Of a stretch of 64,000 nt of DNA, positions 23,275-40,647 are shown piece by piece. The stretch comes from Tetmemena sp. SeJ-2015. Lineage: Eukaryota; Ciliophora; Spirotrichea; Sporadotrichida; Oxytrichidae. How positions within the stretch are numbered: the first letter of the stretch is position 1; each line of letters starts with the position of its first letter. The DNA lies in NCBI GenBank assembly GCA_027382625.1, contig JAJKFJ010021618.1:17898-81897 (forward strand), read 5' to 3'. The notes below the pieces were generated by a model, which made no database searches, was not told the origin of the DNA, and saw only the letters and a program-made list of their open reading frames with translations. The position numbers and the translations under genes were made by a program.

Positions 23275-26200
23275 ATGATCAACATCGATAATTGCGAAAT
23301 GAAAGTGTTCACTCAAAACTAAGAGGTAGATAAACTTTTTCATAGAGACGGAATTTCAAAGTAAGACTTCTTCCCATTTAAGATTTATAGCGCGTTTTAT
23401 TGTGAGAGTCTGAGCAAACTTTTGTCGTTAGATTTTTAGTCAGATGAAATAATCAGTTACGATTCCTAGTTGAAATAAAACGATTCCTTTATAAAAGTGA
23501 ATCCAGAAAACCACCCTCTTGACTCTGTAATCCTAGACTTTGCCTATTCAAACACTGATGAGAGGGTAATTTTAAATTTATGAAAAAGATGATAAGATAG
23601 GCCTCGTCTTGAGGGATAATAGTCTATGTTTCTATGACAAAAGTGATGATTTCAAGTATGAAAAGGTGATTCTGTCAGACCTCTAACACTTTTAGTACAG
23701 AATCTGGTGGCTCGAAAGTGGAGATCTTTGGCTAACCACTGACAAAACCAATTGCCTCTACTCTTGGACTATTAGAACTGAAAAGCATAAATAACTGCCT
23801 AAGATACACGAAGCAAAGATTCTTGATATATTGTCAGTTGCCAGTGTAAAGGGATTCTTGGTATCAAGCCTTGATAAAAAATTCGTCCTTTATGACTTCA
23901 AAAAGATATTAAGCTATATTTAAATGACTCCCACAGCCTTGATACTAGATTCGTTTATAACTCATAAAATTCTATCAATAAGATATGCTTTCACACTGCT
24001 TTTAATGTAAGCTTTTGTCCGAATAACTTTCTAAGAATATCTTCTCTGCAAAATACATGAATTATATTTTTCTTAGCAAGTTTCACAAATTTGATAACAG
24101 TTTGGAGCTTTGAGAGTTCCTCAGAATTTTCAGAACTAGATGTCCTTCAAGCTCATGAAGCAACAGTAACCTGTATAGAATTAATAGAGCAACTTAGCCT
24201 GCTTATCTCTGCAGATCAAGATTACTTCATAAAATTGTGGCGACTAGAGGATAAAACTGTACTCTAAAATTTCAAGTTTGACTCGTATGCATTTTACAAT
24301 CTTTTATCTTTTTTTTTCTAGGAATTAAATCATTAACAGCATTATAGTAGTAAATCAGAATAATTTCATCACTCAATCAAATAGGTTTTATCTATTCGAC
24401 ATTAACTCAATCAATTTCAATCAAATGACCATAGTTGATAATAAAGGCATTCATAATTTGCAAGCAGAGGAGAATTTTAATCTACCTATCAATGATATGT
24501 GCTATAGTTTTAGCTCAGACTAGCTCATTATATCCTATCATAAAATTATATAGATTATTGAACTATGCTTGAAATAAATGTAATACCAGTGAGGTATATA
24601 TAAGTTATGCTTTATTTTAAAAGGGATGAGATAAGGATAGTGGAATTCTCATCGGGTCTTCAGTCCAAAGTTTATTCCAACATTTCAAAAACATCGAGTG
24701 AAATAACAGCATGCGAAATTGATTAGCTAGAAAAACATCTTTACACTGGAGATTCGTAAGGCTAAGTGAGAGTAATTGCATTATCTAATGATCAGATGTA
24801 AACAGATATGCTTGAAAAGCTTGGCAGCGCTTGCATTAGAATAAAAATAGACCACAAGCATAAGCTTTTAGTGACAATATTTGAGGATTGGACTCTTTTC
24901 GTTTAGAGGAAAGATTTTTATAAAAAAGAGATAGTAAGGGAGCTAAAGAATCCTTGCGGACTGCTCAACAAACCTACAAAAGAATCGATTTCATTTTACC
25001 TAAACATGATTGCCTTTTCTACAGAGAATTTAGTAGTGATCTACAATTACAATTTGTTCAAATTGATTGGATTTTGCTTTCTTGGGAATCTGATGAAAGA
25101 TATAAAAGGGTTGCATTTTATGGAGCCATACAAGGTATTGATATGTGTAGATTCAGGATTCAAGATATATTTGTTTGATCTGAGTGAACATCTACTTCAA
25201 GTTGAATGCTTTAAGCCTATAGCAGTACTCAAAATAGATTCAGATAACGAACTTAACAACTAATAAATTGACACTTAGTTCGAGCAAATTCAATCGAGCT
25301 CATTAATTGGAATAAAAGACAAAATCCATTTTAGTGTAGGCACATCAAATATCCTTTTTTTAATTTCCTTAAATGGACGTGTTCTTAATTACGAGCTAAA
25401 TGAATTAGCAAAAATCTTAAAGCTCAACTATTTTTAGGATTAGAGAGATGAAAATCAATATTTACCTTATAGAACAACATACATAGACGGAGCAAATCTG
25501 TTTCAAAACGACACAAGCATAGTTAAAAACAATAGAATCATAGCAGGTTTTGAAAAACTTTAAAGACATGGATATCTTGAAAAAGTAAAGATATTCGACT
25601 CCTAATTATTCTAAACAAGTTAGAGCTAAATCAAATAGGAAAACTTCTTAATAACAGTAAAATATCTATCACTTGACATGAATTAGTACTGCATTAATTT
25701 CATTCTTATTAAATTGAGCAGTATGTATTTAAAACTTTGATTGCAATTGGAACTCTGAAAGGAGTTTTATATCTATACTAATTAGATGGTACTCTTATAA
25801 GCTGTATGAAACTGGATTAGCCTTTGCCTCTTAAGTGGGATATATCGCATTCAAGCTTTGACTATCGAATTATCTAAGTATATAAAGCATTTCAATCTCT
25901 GAGCAAACTAATGGATAAATATGGAATTATAACATAAGCTTCGTAGTTCAAGCATTCTGACTTCCTAGAATACTTTAGAATTAAAAAGAAACAGAATGTA
26001 AATGAAGAGGATAAAAATCGTGAGATTCATAATTAAGGGGAGTAGAATTAAAGTGCAAACCATCACAAAGGCAATATAATGATGAGAGAAGTAGCTAATA
26101 AATATTTCAAGTTAAAGAATATTGAGAATAGCCACAAAATATCATTAAAAAAGATTGACTATGAAATTCATATTGTTCAAACTTTCTTTATTTTAAGATG

Positions 26201-27972
26201 AGGTTAATTCTTTGGAATTAAAGTATAAATTTGTCTCATTCTAATTTATTTAATCATCGAAATTAAAGACAACAAAATTAAGTTCAAATGAATTTTGGAA
26301 TATAAAAAATAAAGACTCTGCATACTATGAGGAAATAGCTAAAATGAGGGACTTGGGATTAATTCAGCCTAAAAATAGAGAGAGTATGCTCTGGGCTATT
26401 GACAAAGGCTAGAGAGAATTTTTCAATAAAAATGTTTTCAAAGAATATGTCACAAAGAGAAAAAATCTTAATTTTGATTATCAAAAATAATTAATTTAAT
26501 AAATAAGATAATAAGACAAAAAAATCAGCATATTATAAAGTTAATTTAAATACAAAAATCATTTAAAAAATCTTATTAAAGTCTTAAAATGAATTAATAA
26601 TTCAAATAGAATTAATTAATTATGATGGGGTGGATGACTTGATAAGTAAAATTTAAGGAACGAAGAAAAAGGAGTCTGGCACTATTTCTAAAAATATGAC
26701 TTCCATCACTAAAAATATGCCACAGGTATAATCCTTTTAAACTGATCTAGAGGAAGCAATTAAAAATCTAATGCACAACATTGAATCAAAGAGATAAATC
26801 AAAGAATCAACAAACAAAATTAATCAGGACATAGGAGATAAATCGTAAAGAAACAGTTTTAAGACAAAGAGAGTTTCCCTTCCATTGAACATAGCAATTT
26901 AAGATGCTGAGGTAATAAATAATCATCAGAGGAATGATTAAAATATGCAAAATGAAGGTGTGATATTTCGGAAAGGTATTTTCCCAATCTAAAGTAAGTC
27001 TTATTTATTTTTAATTTGTATATAGGAACAGCAAGAAACAGTATAGAAAGATTAAATAATGATTCAGATATTGCTCTTGACAAATTAAAATGCTTATAGA
27101 TATTTAATTATGACGCATAAGCTGGTAGTTAAAATAAATTCAGTTATTCAAGGTAAAAGCAAGAATTTAGAGAAGTAATAAATATGGTGAACCACAAAGC
27201 ATAAGTATATCGAAACCATTTCTCGTCTAGTAATTACTAACTTAATCAGTTGAATATTTTTGAGAATGACAATGTTGTTGAGGCGCCTTTCATGCAAAGA
27301 ATAAAACAACTCAAATATCAAAAGATGCATGACTCTTAGTAAATTAATCATTTACACAAAACTGACTTCAAGGATTTGAGAGCCATTTCTGTAGCGAAGC
27401 AAGTTCTCAGATAAAGTTATAAAAATATGGATAATGAAACTCAAGACTTTAGAGCCGCATAAAATGATCCAAACTAAATAAGGACTTTCAAAAGATCCAA
27501 GCTACAGTTAAATTCAGAGGATTCAAAACTACCAACTCAAAGCAACGATAAAATATTAAAAACTCATTCAATAAGCCGCTTAATGGATAGGGACAATCAA
27601 ATATGATTATTTAAAATTAATTTATTCAAAATTCTAAGATAAAAATTGCGTGCTTTAATAAATATGAGTCAAACCACTCAAAGTCAATCTGTAAGACTCG
27701 CAACTACGACTAATCAACCAGTGATATTTTAAAACATAAAACATTAAAGTAAAGCTTTTGCCAAAAGTTTCAAAAGAAAGCTGAACATGCTAGAGATTAG
27801 GAAAAAGGAGGCTTAGACACCTATTCTAAGATCAATAAGTCAATTTAAGTCTAATAACTCGTAAGGGGCTTTATCAGTTTTTGGAAGCTAAAGTGCGAGA
27901 TCTTCCTTCCTAGATTCAATCAACATAGATTCATTAGGTATCTTAAAGCAAAAAAGAAGAAGTATATTTTGA
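23275..27972 (+). CDS. Large WD40-repeat protein
   Basis: Begins MINIDNCEMKVFTQNQEVDK (23275). The first 900 or so residues show repeated beta-propeller signatures, clearest at LQAHEATVTCIELIEQL…LLISADQDYFIKLWRLEDK (24140-24260) and also ISYHKIIQIIEL, LYTGDSQGQVRVIALS and MEPYKVLICVDSGFKIYLFD. Introns (for example 23568-23601 and around 24010-24080) and possibly IESs break the frame. From about 26600 the protein becomes Gln/Asn/Lys-rich and low in complexity, ending KQKRRSIF at TGA 27970-27972. It is probably a scaffold, perhaps axonemal, but no specific family is recognised. It may be two genes; the join near 26580 is not proven. Confidence 0.65.
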
Positions 27973-28626
27973 ACAACAATACTAATGCTTCAAATTAATA
28001 AAATATTTCTTGATCATTTGCTAATTCAAAGAAAATAATTAAAATATTATTATAAAATCACAACTAATATCCAAATTTTTCTTCTTTTAGTGCTCATCAC
28101 TTTCAAAAGTTTTGTTATATTCATTTTTTTTGCATTTGAAAGAAGAAGACTCACTTTAAAGGAATTTAGGATATTTTTAGAGCTATCCCTAACCCATTAA
28201 ATCAAAGATGACCGGGCTGCTTCTTCTAAGTATAAACATTTCTTCATTCTGTCTCTTTGTTTATGTTAGCTAAGGACTTTGACTTCATCTTGATTTCATC
28301 TATTAAGTTATAATTGCTAATACTGCTTACATTTGTTAAAACTCTCTTTGAATTTCAAGGACAAACAATTTCTTATTAGAACCTGCAAGTAATATAGATT
28401 AGATTAAAGCTTCAATTTGATTTTATAAATATTAAATAAGTGATATAGACATAATATAAAAAAGAAAGAGGCATAAATTATTCAAAACTTTCTTTTTAAT
28501 TAAAAATAAAAGTAATACACCTCAACCAAATTCTGATTAAAATTTAATTTTATCCTCTCTTTTAATAATTTATTTTATCAATCTTTTTTATTTGGAGAAT
28601 ATTCTATTTTTTGAGAAAGATGAATA
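27973..28626. other. AT-rich convergent spacer
   Basis: No supported gene between the WD40 and LRR genes. Confidence 0.5.
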
Positions 28627-31600
28627 TCAAAGCTATCCAAGTCCGATTAGTTTGACCCCTATAACTTATAAAGGCAATAAAATTACTTTTTCATTTACTG
28701 ATAAGTCCAAAGTAGACTAGTTTCTAGTTCCTTTCTCTGTATTTTTATTCAAATGATTAAAAACATTGGAGGGTCAATTTCTTGAATTATAAAATCTTAA
28801 ATCTGTAGCTTATTTCATATCCTTAAAACTCTTTCGGAAACTCTTGAAATTGCTTCCTAAAATTCGACTTGTGTCATTCTTAAGTGTCTCTCTTGTTGAA
28901 GCTCATTTACTTAAGTTATCATACTGACATTGAAAATTATTCCAATCTCTCTCGCTCCGAAGGTATCACTCACCACTCCCGAATCGATAACCATATCTAT
29001 AAATTCTTCTAAACTACAAAACATTGCCTGCCCTGGTAGAACAAATCTGCCAGTGTACTTTTTGTATAATTCATCTAATGCAGGCTTGTAGTAAAGCAAT
29101 ACTTCGTTGCAATCCTTGTTCCAAAGCCTTTGCTATCTCCACTAGTTGCAATCAAACTTTTATATAAAGTGTAGTACCCCTTCTTCAAAAAGTCTCTTCA
29201 CAGCCTCAGTTTAACTGCTACTTTGCTTGCTCTTAAAATACTTATGGAGGGCGATCCTCACCAGTAGAAAATATTAAAATCATTATAAAAGTAACTCCAT
29301 TATTTCATATCTGACTATTTATCTCTCAGGGTTAAGAGGGGTATCTAACTTTGCAAAAGCATTCACAGCAATAAATTCTACATCAATATCCACCAGCTTG
29401 CAAAATTTTCCATCTACAATATTCGAATGGCTAGTAATTTCTCTCATTACATTTTAACCGATTGATGAAACTCCATTACAGGGACTCACACCTGCATAGT
29501 ATTTATAGCATTCTCGTCTAAAATAGTAGATTAATTTCGACAAAAAATTACAATCCTTTATAATTCTATCTTAAGAACTACTTTAACTTCTTCTATTCTG
29601 CTTCTTATTTTACTAAATTTGGTATCCTAGAAGTATTCCAATCAAATTCAAAGCACTTTGCAAGTATATCCTAATAATTTATTAATAGATAGCAACTCTT
29701 ACTTCATTATCTACAACGTAATCTTTGAATACTGACTTTAAGTAATTAAATGGCTTTTCCTCAATAATCTAGGGTTTTAAAAGATCTCTAGTTTTCCTCT
29801 CTTTTTCTCTTTTAATCATATCTAGCTATCCTTTTAACTTTTCTATTTCATCATCACTACTCTCCTCCTCATTTAGTACATGCTATCTAGGCTTACATAC
29901 TAACTTTGAAAGATATTAATCATCTAAATTTGACTTTTATTAAATAATTAGTTTCTCCATGTTTGTTCTTGGGACGAAAATTTCACTCGAGGCTAATTGA
30001 AAGTTTGATTCTTCTTCCTAAGCATTCTTTAAATCTGATGTTTTTAATTTTACAGAGTATTTATAGTGAAGTTTGCCAGGAGGGATCATTCTAGTTTTAT
30101 GAAAAACTTTCATCTGCTTATTTTAAGTCATTTCTTCCTGGATGTTTTATTCAAAATCCAATTCTAAGTACACAGCACTGATATCTTCGAACTTTTTATT
30201 TCTCAAAATCTCCTAATCTTGAAAATGTTTGATATCGAATTCAAAATCAACTTCAGTCCATCCCTCGCATATCCAACAATTACTCTCAGCTTTGAGTTCC
30301 AATCTTAGTTTATTATTAGAGCATCCTACTTTCTGATTATTTTGAAATCTTTAATGGATATGCTACAAGCCAATAGAGTTTTCTTTAACTGTGAGAAATC
30401 CTTTTTCATCAATTTCTCTGGAATTGCCTGTCATATGCAAACCAAGAATAGTGTGATTATGTTTTAAGTTCTTGTGGATAATTTTACACTGTCTCTCAGA
30501 TAAGCCATTAGAACTGAGATCAACATGAATTAAGGATGTGTTTTCTTTAAAAGCCTCTCCTATTGCAAATGCGCACTATTTCTCAAGAGTAGGATGCTCA
30601 ACTATAATAAACTCATCCTCAGATATCCTAATTTTTTCAGGAGGATTTTCAACATATCCAATCGCTTTATGCTCAGGGCCAATTTAGTTATGAGATATAT
30701 CAAACATCTTCAAAATGTCATTTACTTTCAAGCCTTCAAAGATGTGGATAGCTCCCTAGGATTTTATAAAGTTCCAATGAAGGAATAAAATCGCAATTGT
30801 ACCGTTTTGCTTCAAGAGATCTTTCATTTCTTCTCCAATCTTATCACTCAAGTTACATTTGCTTAAATAAATAAAGAAAGATATTAGGTTTAGGTATTTG
30901 AGAAAATTTGAATACATAACAGCGTCTTTTAAAAGTAAAAAGCCATCATCTCCTAGTAAGTTTCCCTCTAAATTTAATTATCTCAGTCTTCTATAGGAAT
31001 TCTCAAGGATGCTTTAAATCTAATAAGGTTCAGAGAGAAAAATATGTTACAGTTCGATAGTTATAAATTAAATTATTAGCAAAGAGTGAAATATATAAAT
31101 TATTATTTTTGATAGCTTGCTAAATCAAGCTTAGGATTATAGCTAAGATCAATAGATTCCAGGTTAAATTCAGTGGAATTTAAATACATGTTGGCACCTT
31201 TTGATGTAAGCATATTGTAAGAGAGATTTAGATTATCTGGATTCGAGTTAATACTACTAAATATTTCAGCATACTTGTCTCCTGTCCTCTACTCACTAAC
31301 TTTTGTAAATCAATTAAGTCTTACCTTAGATTGATTGATTTCGATATTTGTAAGCTTCTGTTTATTGGATCATATCTAAACTGTTTCATTGGATTTGGAA
31401 GGATAAGCCTTTTCTCGCAACTCTAAACAATATTACTGTATCTTTGATATCCTGTGCTTTATTTTTCATCTTTAAAAGGCTAAAAAGCTGGTTTGCTCGA
31501 CAATAAGTTATTGCTTTATTCTTGTTTTGTTTGAGAATAACTCAAATTTTAATTAATTTGCCTGCTTCTTGATTCTAAATTGTTTCTTAATATAATTTAT

Positions 31601-32310
31601 CCCTTTTAGACTGCTCTTTTCTATTAAATATATAATTTAAACAACAAAAATATATTCTACTCCTCTAAATTAGTAATGTTCTCTGCTTCTTCTTTTAAAA
31701 GCTATTAACTTTCTCTACTGAATTTTAAAGGTTCTGGCATATGGTGATTCTCAGTTACTCTTTCCAAGAAATGGCTTTTTTTCATTTAGCAAATTCTTTG
31801 CTATCTATCAGTTTGGGCTTCGTTAACGACTCGTTCAAAAGAAGGAGTTGTCATAAATTAGTAGGATGCTTGTGGCAGAGTCGGCAAAAATAGATCAGGC
31901 GATTTAATAATTATAAAACCATTTGAATTTAATTTTCTGGAAATTCTTTCTGTCAAAAGATAGCCTGATGCCTTTTCTAAAGATTTCGCAAATCTTTCTA
32001 ATAAATTTAAAAGTAATTAGGTAAGGTTTCCTTGCTATTTCTTCTTCTTCCTTTTCTTCTTTTTATTCAATTCTGATTTGGATCTTTTAGTCTCTACTTC
32101 TACTTTCTAGTTCTGATTTTTGTGTATGATTTAATCTTGGTCTTTATGATTATTAGGTCTGATAAGATTGATTTGACTATTGTTGAGGAAGCTGAATCTT
32201 TTTGAGTTAATTTATGGCATAAATGGGAGTGGTTTCATCTCAGAGAGGGGAATGAACTTGGGATTGGTAGATATTTCATTTATGTTCTTAACACTCTAAG
32301 ACATTCGCAT
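28627..32310 (-). CDS. Leucine-rich-repeat protein with coiled and EF-like C-terminal region
   Basis: Starts MRMSQSVKNINEISTN (32310). The first 270 residues are Gln/Lys/Ser-rich. LRRs run from about 31250 to 30440, with repeats such as TSLIHVDLSSNGLSE and ELRLRYLNLEGNLLGDDG-type spacing (Leu-x-x-Leu-x-Leu-x-x-Asn). A charged central part follows (EESSDDEIEKLKGQLDMIKREKERK near 29810-29890). The C-terminal third has FNYLKSVFKDYV, LLYYKPALDELYKKYTGRF and FCSLEEFIDMVIDSGVV, then RHLRMTQVEFQEAISRVSERV, which has the look of an EF-hand-like or regulatory-subunit helix bundle. Several introns or one-base breaks are present; the last TGA is 28627-28629. Large LRR proteins of this design are common in ciliates and often ciliary; the role is unknown. 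Confidence 0.7.
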
Positions 32311-32454
32311 TTTATTAAAATATTTAGAATATTATCCCTAAAAACTATTTGATCATGAAAGAAATGGGAGAATGAATGAAAGGGATAACATTTTTACTAG
32401 GCATAATTTATTAAATTTTGATTTCACAAAGTCTTCGTGCACATTACAATTTGG

Positions 32455-33260
32455 TCATGCGTTCCATTCTCCAAAAGGAGTGCTCTTCTCTTTGGATTGA
32501 TCTCTGCTGGCCCAAATAGTTCCCACAATCAAAAACACATTGCCTGTCCAAGAGGGAATATTATACAAGTTCAATCTGTCACCAAGAATAAAGTTGTCCA
32601 CAGATATCAAAACAGCTCCTGTCAATCCCAATAAGAAAGGTTTATACACGCAGCTCTTTTTCTCTCTGTATAAACTCCAAACGCTATAAGACAGCAATAA
32701 GAAGCATAGCGGAACTAAATATAACCTAATCAAAATTATTTGGAAATAGAATTTTTAAAGAGCTTAAATAATTACTTTTATTCGAAGGTTTATATGATTT
32801 AAAAAATATTCAAATTTTAAACTTATTCAGTTTTATAAAATATTAATTTATGAAAGGGATATCTTAATTAAATAATTTATCTTTTACTCTCTTCTCCATT
32901 TTTTAGATTTTAGAAATCAAGTTTTAATCCTGAAGAAAATTGCCATATTACAATAGGGATAATGAAATAAATTATATTAGTATTTTTTTACGTTTCTAAG
33001 CCAGAATAAAGTTAAATAAATTTATTAAAATTATCATATGATCATTAAAGTTACATACCAAATAATGAAATGCTAATTTAATATCTTTAACCCAGTTTAT
33101 CTTTTATTTTTGCTAAAATAAATATGTGGTGACTGCAGTCATTGAAACTCCGAAAGCTGCTAAGTTTGAGGCGATTGTGTTTGAATATATTGTGAAGCAT
33201 TACCCATTTGCGCACAAGGTAGTAGTAGTTTGAGTCATAGCATTGAACAGAGTCGTAAGC
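32455..33260 (-). CDS. Small multi-pass membrane protein, MerC-like
   Basis: Upstream exon(s) near 33120-33200 read NTIASNLAAFGVSMTAVTTY. The last exon (32455-32733) gives LVPLCFLLLSYSVWSLY, KPFLLGLTGAVLISVDNFIL and TGNVFLIVGTIWASRDQ before TGA 32455-32457. Three or four membrane helices with a charged loop recall MerC-domain proteins, but the heavy-metal Cys pair is not evident in the part I can read. Exon joins are unresolved and it may belong with the next feature. Confidence 0.45.
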
Positions 33261-33439
33261 CCAGTGCTTGAAAACAAACTTTGTCCAACTCCATGACTTA
33301 TATCGTCGTTCTTCGCATTCAAAACTAATTAAAAATTATAAAATTAAGAGACATACAACAATTATTTACAATATAATTGTTTATGGATTAGATCTTTCTA
33401 GTATTTCTCTTCTCTTGACAGAGTTTTGGTATATCTAAA

Positions 33440-34163
33440 TTACGAATCCGATTTCGAGGGCCATGAAAGCTGGCCTAATTTAGCTGATAGCTTTGTCAAA
33501 GTTATCACTTGTTTTCAAATGCAAATCAAATTGCACAGAGGTGAAGTATAGTCCGAAGTAAAGCATTAAATTCATTATCACTTTAAGCAATAGCTTCCAT
33601 TGTTTTTTAGTCAACAGAGATGAAAGCAGGCTGCTGTCACTGCTATTCAAATCATTATATTTAAATAAAAATTTACAAATATCTTTAGTCAAATTTTAAA
33701 AAAGAAAAAGCAGGGTGATTAAGTCATTAATTATTGATTTTTAATAACTTTTACCAATAAATTTTCTTGATCTTTTGAAAAATTTCTTTATTCAAGAGTT
33801 TAATCTTAGAGTTAGTATTGCACTAAATCCTTAAACTTAATATTTTACCATGAATCTATAAGAATTTTTACTTATCTTTATTTAGGCTATTAATTTTTTG
33901 TCTTATGAATTAAATTTTTTAATTTATTAAATATAAATAACTTTAATATCGTTATCTTCAATTTGCATCATTTGTATGAATTTGATGAGGTTTCCGAGGA
34001 GACTGATAATTTGATAAGCCATGAGGGGAACCAATACGCTAAAATAAGAGGTAGTGAAGTATGCGTTTTCAGAGTACATTTTCAAAAATACCAAATTTAG
34101 AGAAATGAATCCTAAATTTAAATTTTATAATCCGAATTCTAAGGCATAGCCAGGAGGTTTCAT
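33440..34163 (-). CDS. Multi-pass membrane protein, unrecognised
   Basis: Starts MKPPGYALEFGLQNLNLGFI (34163), continues SLNLVFLKMYS and YFSVLVPLMAYQIISLLGNL (two helices, 33960-34130), then after an AT-rich gap KQWKLLLKVIMNLMLYFGLY (33540-33630). Pattern of paired helices with short loops. No family assigned with confidence; it could be the 5' part of the MerC-like gene. Confidence 0.45.
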
Positions 34164-34637
34164 TTGCTTTTACGTTTTTTATGTTTGCTTCATTTTTTCC
34201 GATTTATTGTGTAAAGGAACTATAGTTTTATAACCAAGATTTCAAAAGAATGCACACAAATTTGAGTTGAATTTTTACTTTACTATAATTATTATACCTT
34301 TGAAAAAGGAAAAACTTTTAAAATTTTATTTAAATATTATAAGTTGTAATAATTTAGGAAATTAATTTTTTTATTGAAGAAAAATTTAAAATAGAAAGTA
34401 TTTTTTTTTGCTCTAATTATTTTTAGATTTTTGTAATTCCTAATTTGTATTTGTGCCTTTTGAAAATGAATTTAAATATAAAATTTATAATTTATAAACA
34501 AGGGATAGCTATTTTTATATCTTCCTTGTATTATAAAAGAGTGCACTTTATTATATTTATATATATTTATGGTAGAGTCGTATCATCATATTTCTACGAT
34601 TATAAGTAATAAATTTAAATAAGTAATTTGCACAGAA
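34164..34637. other. AT-rich divergent spacer
   Basis: Very AT-rich stretch between divergent genes; holds the upstream region of the USP 5' block. No gene seen. Confidence 0.5.
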
Positions 34638-37416
<2,779 letters not shown>

Positions 37417-37476
37417 GTTTAGAAATATCTTATCTTGAATCTATTCAGCCTATCTTCTACCAGTTATTATTTAGTA

Positions 37477-38204
37477 AGCCAATCTGACCATTGCAGCGAT
37501 TCTTCTCTCCTGCTTGAATCTAACTAACTCTTTTGAGAGATGATCCATAGTTTTCGCGATGATTTCTGCTTGAAGAGCTTCGGCAGTACCTTCAAGAACT
37601 CTTAAATTTTTAATAATGCTGTGATTATCATTGTCATCTTTCTAGTCCTTAACTTCTTGCTATTCTATTGCAACATCATCTCAATTGCATACAAATGTGA
37701 GCTATTTCCTTCCTTGTAAGATTCTTTTTGAAAGTGAATTTCACTCTGTCTACACTAATCTTGCTTTCTTAATATATTGGGGAGAGTTCTGCTTAGATCT
37801 TAGAGACCTTGATATGTTGAAAGAGCTTCGGGCTAGACTTCATACTTATTAGCCTTTTTATCAAGAGATAAACCATCCCTTGTTATTGGTGCGTATACAG
37901 TTGAGCCAAAGTTCGCATAATCTTCAATTATATCTCTCTTCTTGCCTTTAATTTCCACATTCTTCCTAGCTTTGAACATTTTTCTTAGCACCTTGATTCT
38001 CTTTCTCTATATCTTAGCAAGGTGTCTCTCTTTGTGCTAATAAATTGCCTTTCTTCAGTTCTTTGAGCATGCTTTTCCAAATTCATTTTCTCTCTCGACT
38101 AAGGCACTTTGAAGAAATAAGAAATAGTCTCTCATTCTAGATACGCTTGATATATTCAAGTTCAAGATCCTAAGTTGCTCTTCCATTAGCTTTCTTCTCA
38201 AAAT
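37477..38204 (-). CDS. CFAP91: CFAP91 (MAATS1), even-numbered MDS block (MDS 2,4,6,8,10)
   Basis: Holds the pieces missing from the odd block at 38371-40418. MDS2 38204-38175 (ILRRKLMEEQ), MDS4 38136-38086 (MRDYFLFLQSALVERE), MDS6 38074-38050 (HAQRTEE), MDS8 38038-37775 (KERHLAKIQRKRIKVLRKMF and KKRDIIEDYANFGSTVYAP up to TYQGLQDLSRTLP) and MDS10 37602-37477 (RVLEGTAEALQAEI, MDHLSKELVRFKQERRIAAM). Each ends in the pointer that also ends or begins the matching odd MDS. MDS order within the block is ascending on the minus strand. Spacers between them are 38, 11, 11 and 172 bp. The last pointer is only 60 bp from the end of the plus-strand USP half. Confidence 0.92.
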
Positions 38205-38370
38205 AGTGAATTCTTTGTCAAAGGCTCTCTTTTCTCTCTCTTACAGTAAATAGCTATGGCTCTTCAATTCTCTCTTTAGCAGACAAACCAATTTTAAAAT
38301 TTAAGGATTGAGAGTTGCAAACTGTATTAAAATTTCAAGAATTTAGAAGATATAAATGCACTTAATTTAA

Positions 38371-40418
<2,048 letters not shown>

Positions 40419-40647
40419 GTTGTTTTAATTTCCAAGTTAACTTGGATGCAGCTAATCCATAAATTTATTCAAAATAAACCTTTAAATAAATGGCTGCTAG
40501 AATATTGATTAAAAATAAAAGAAAATTTTATTTTTAAAAAAAATTTATTGATGACTTTTTTGCAATTAACAATACCATTTATTTTAATTCTATGGAAAAT
40601 ATACAAATAATTAATATAATTTAGCCATTTTAAAGTTTAAAATGCAA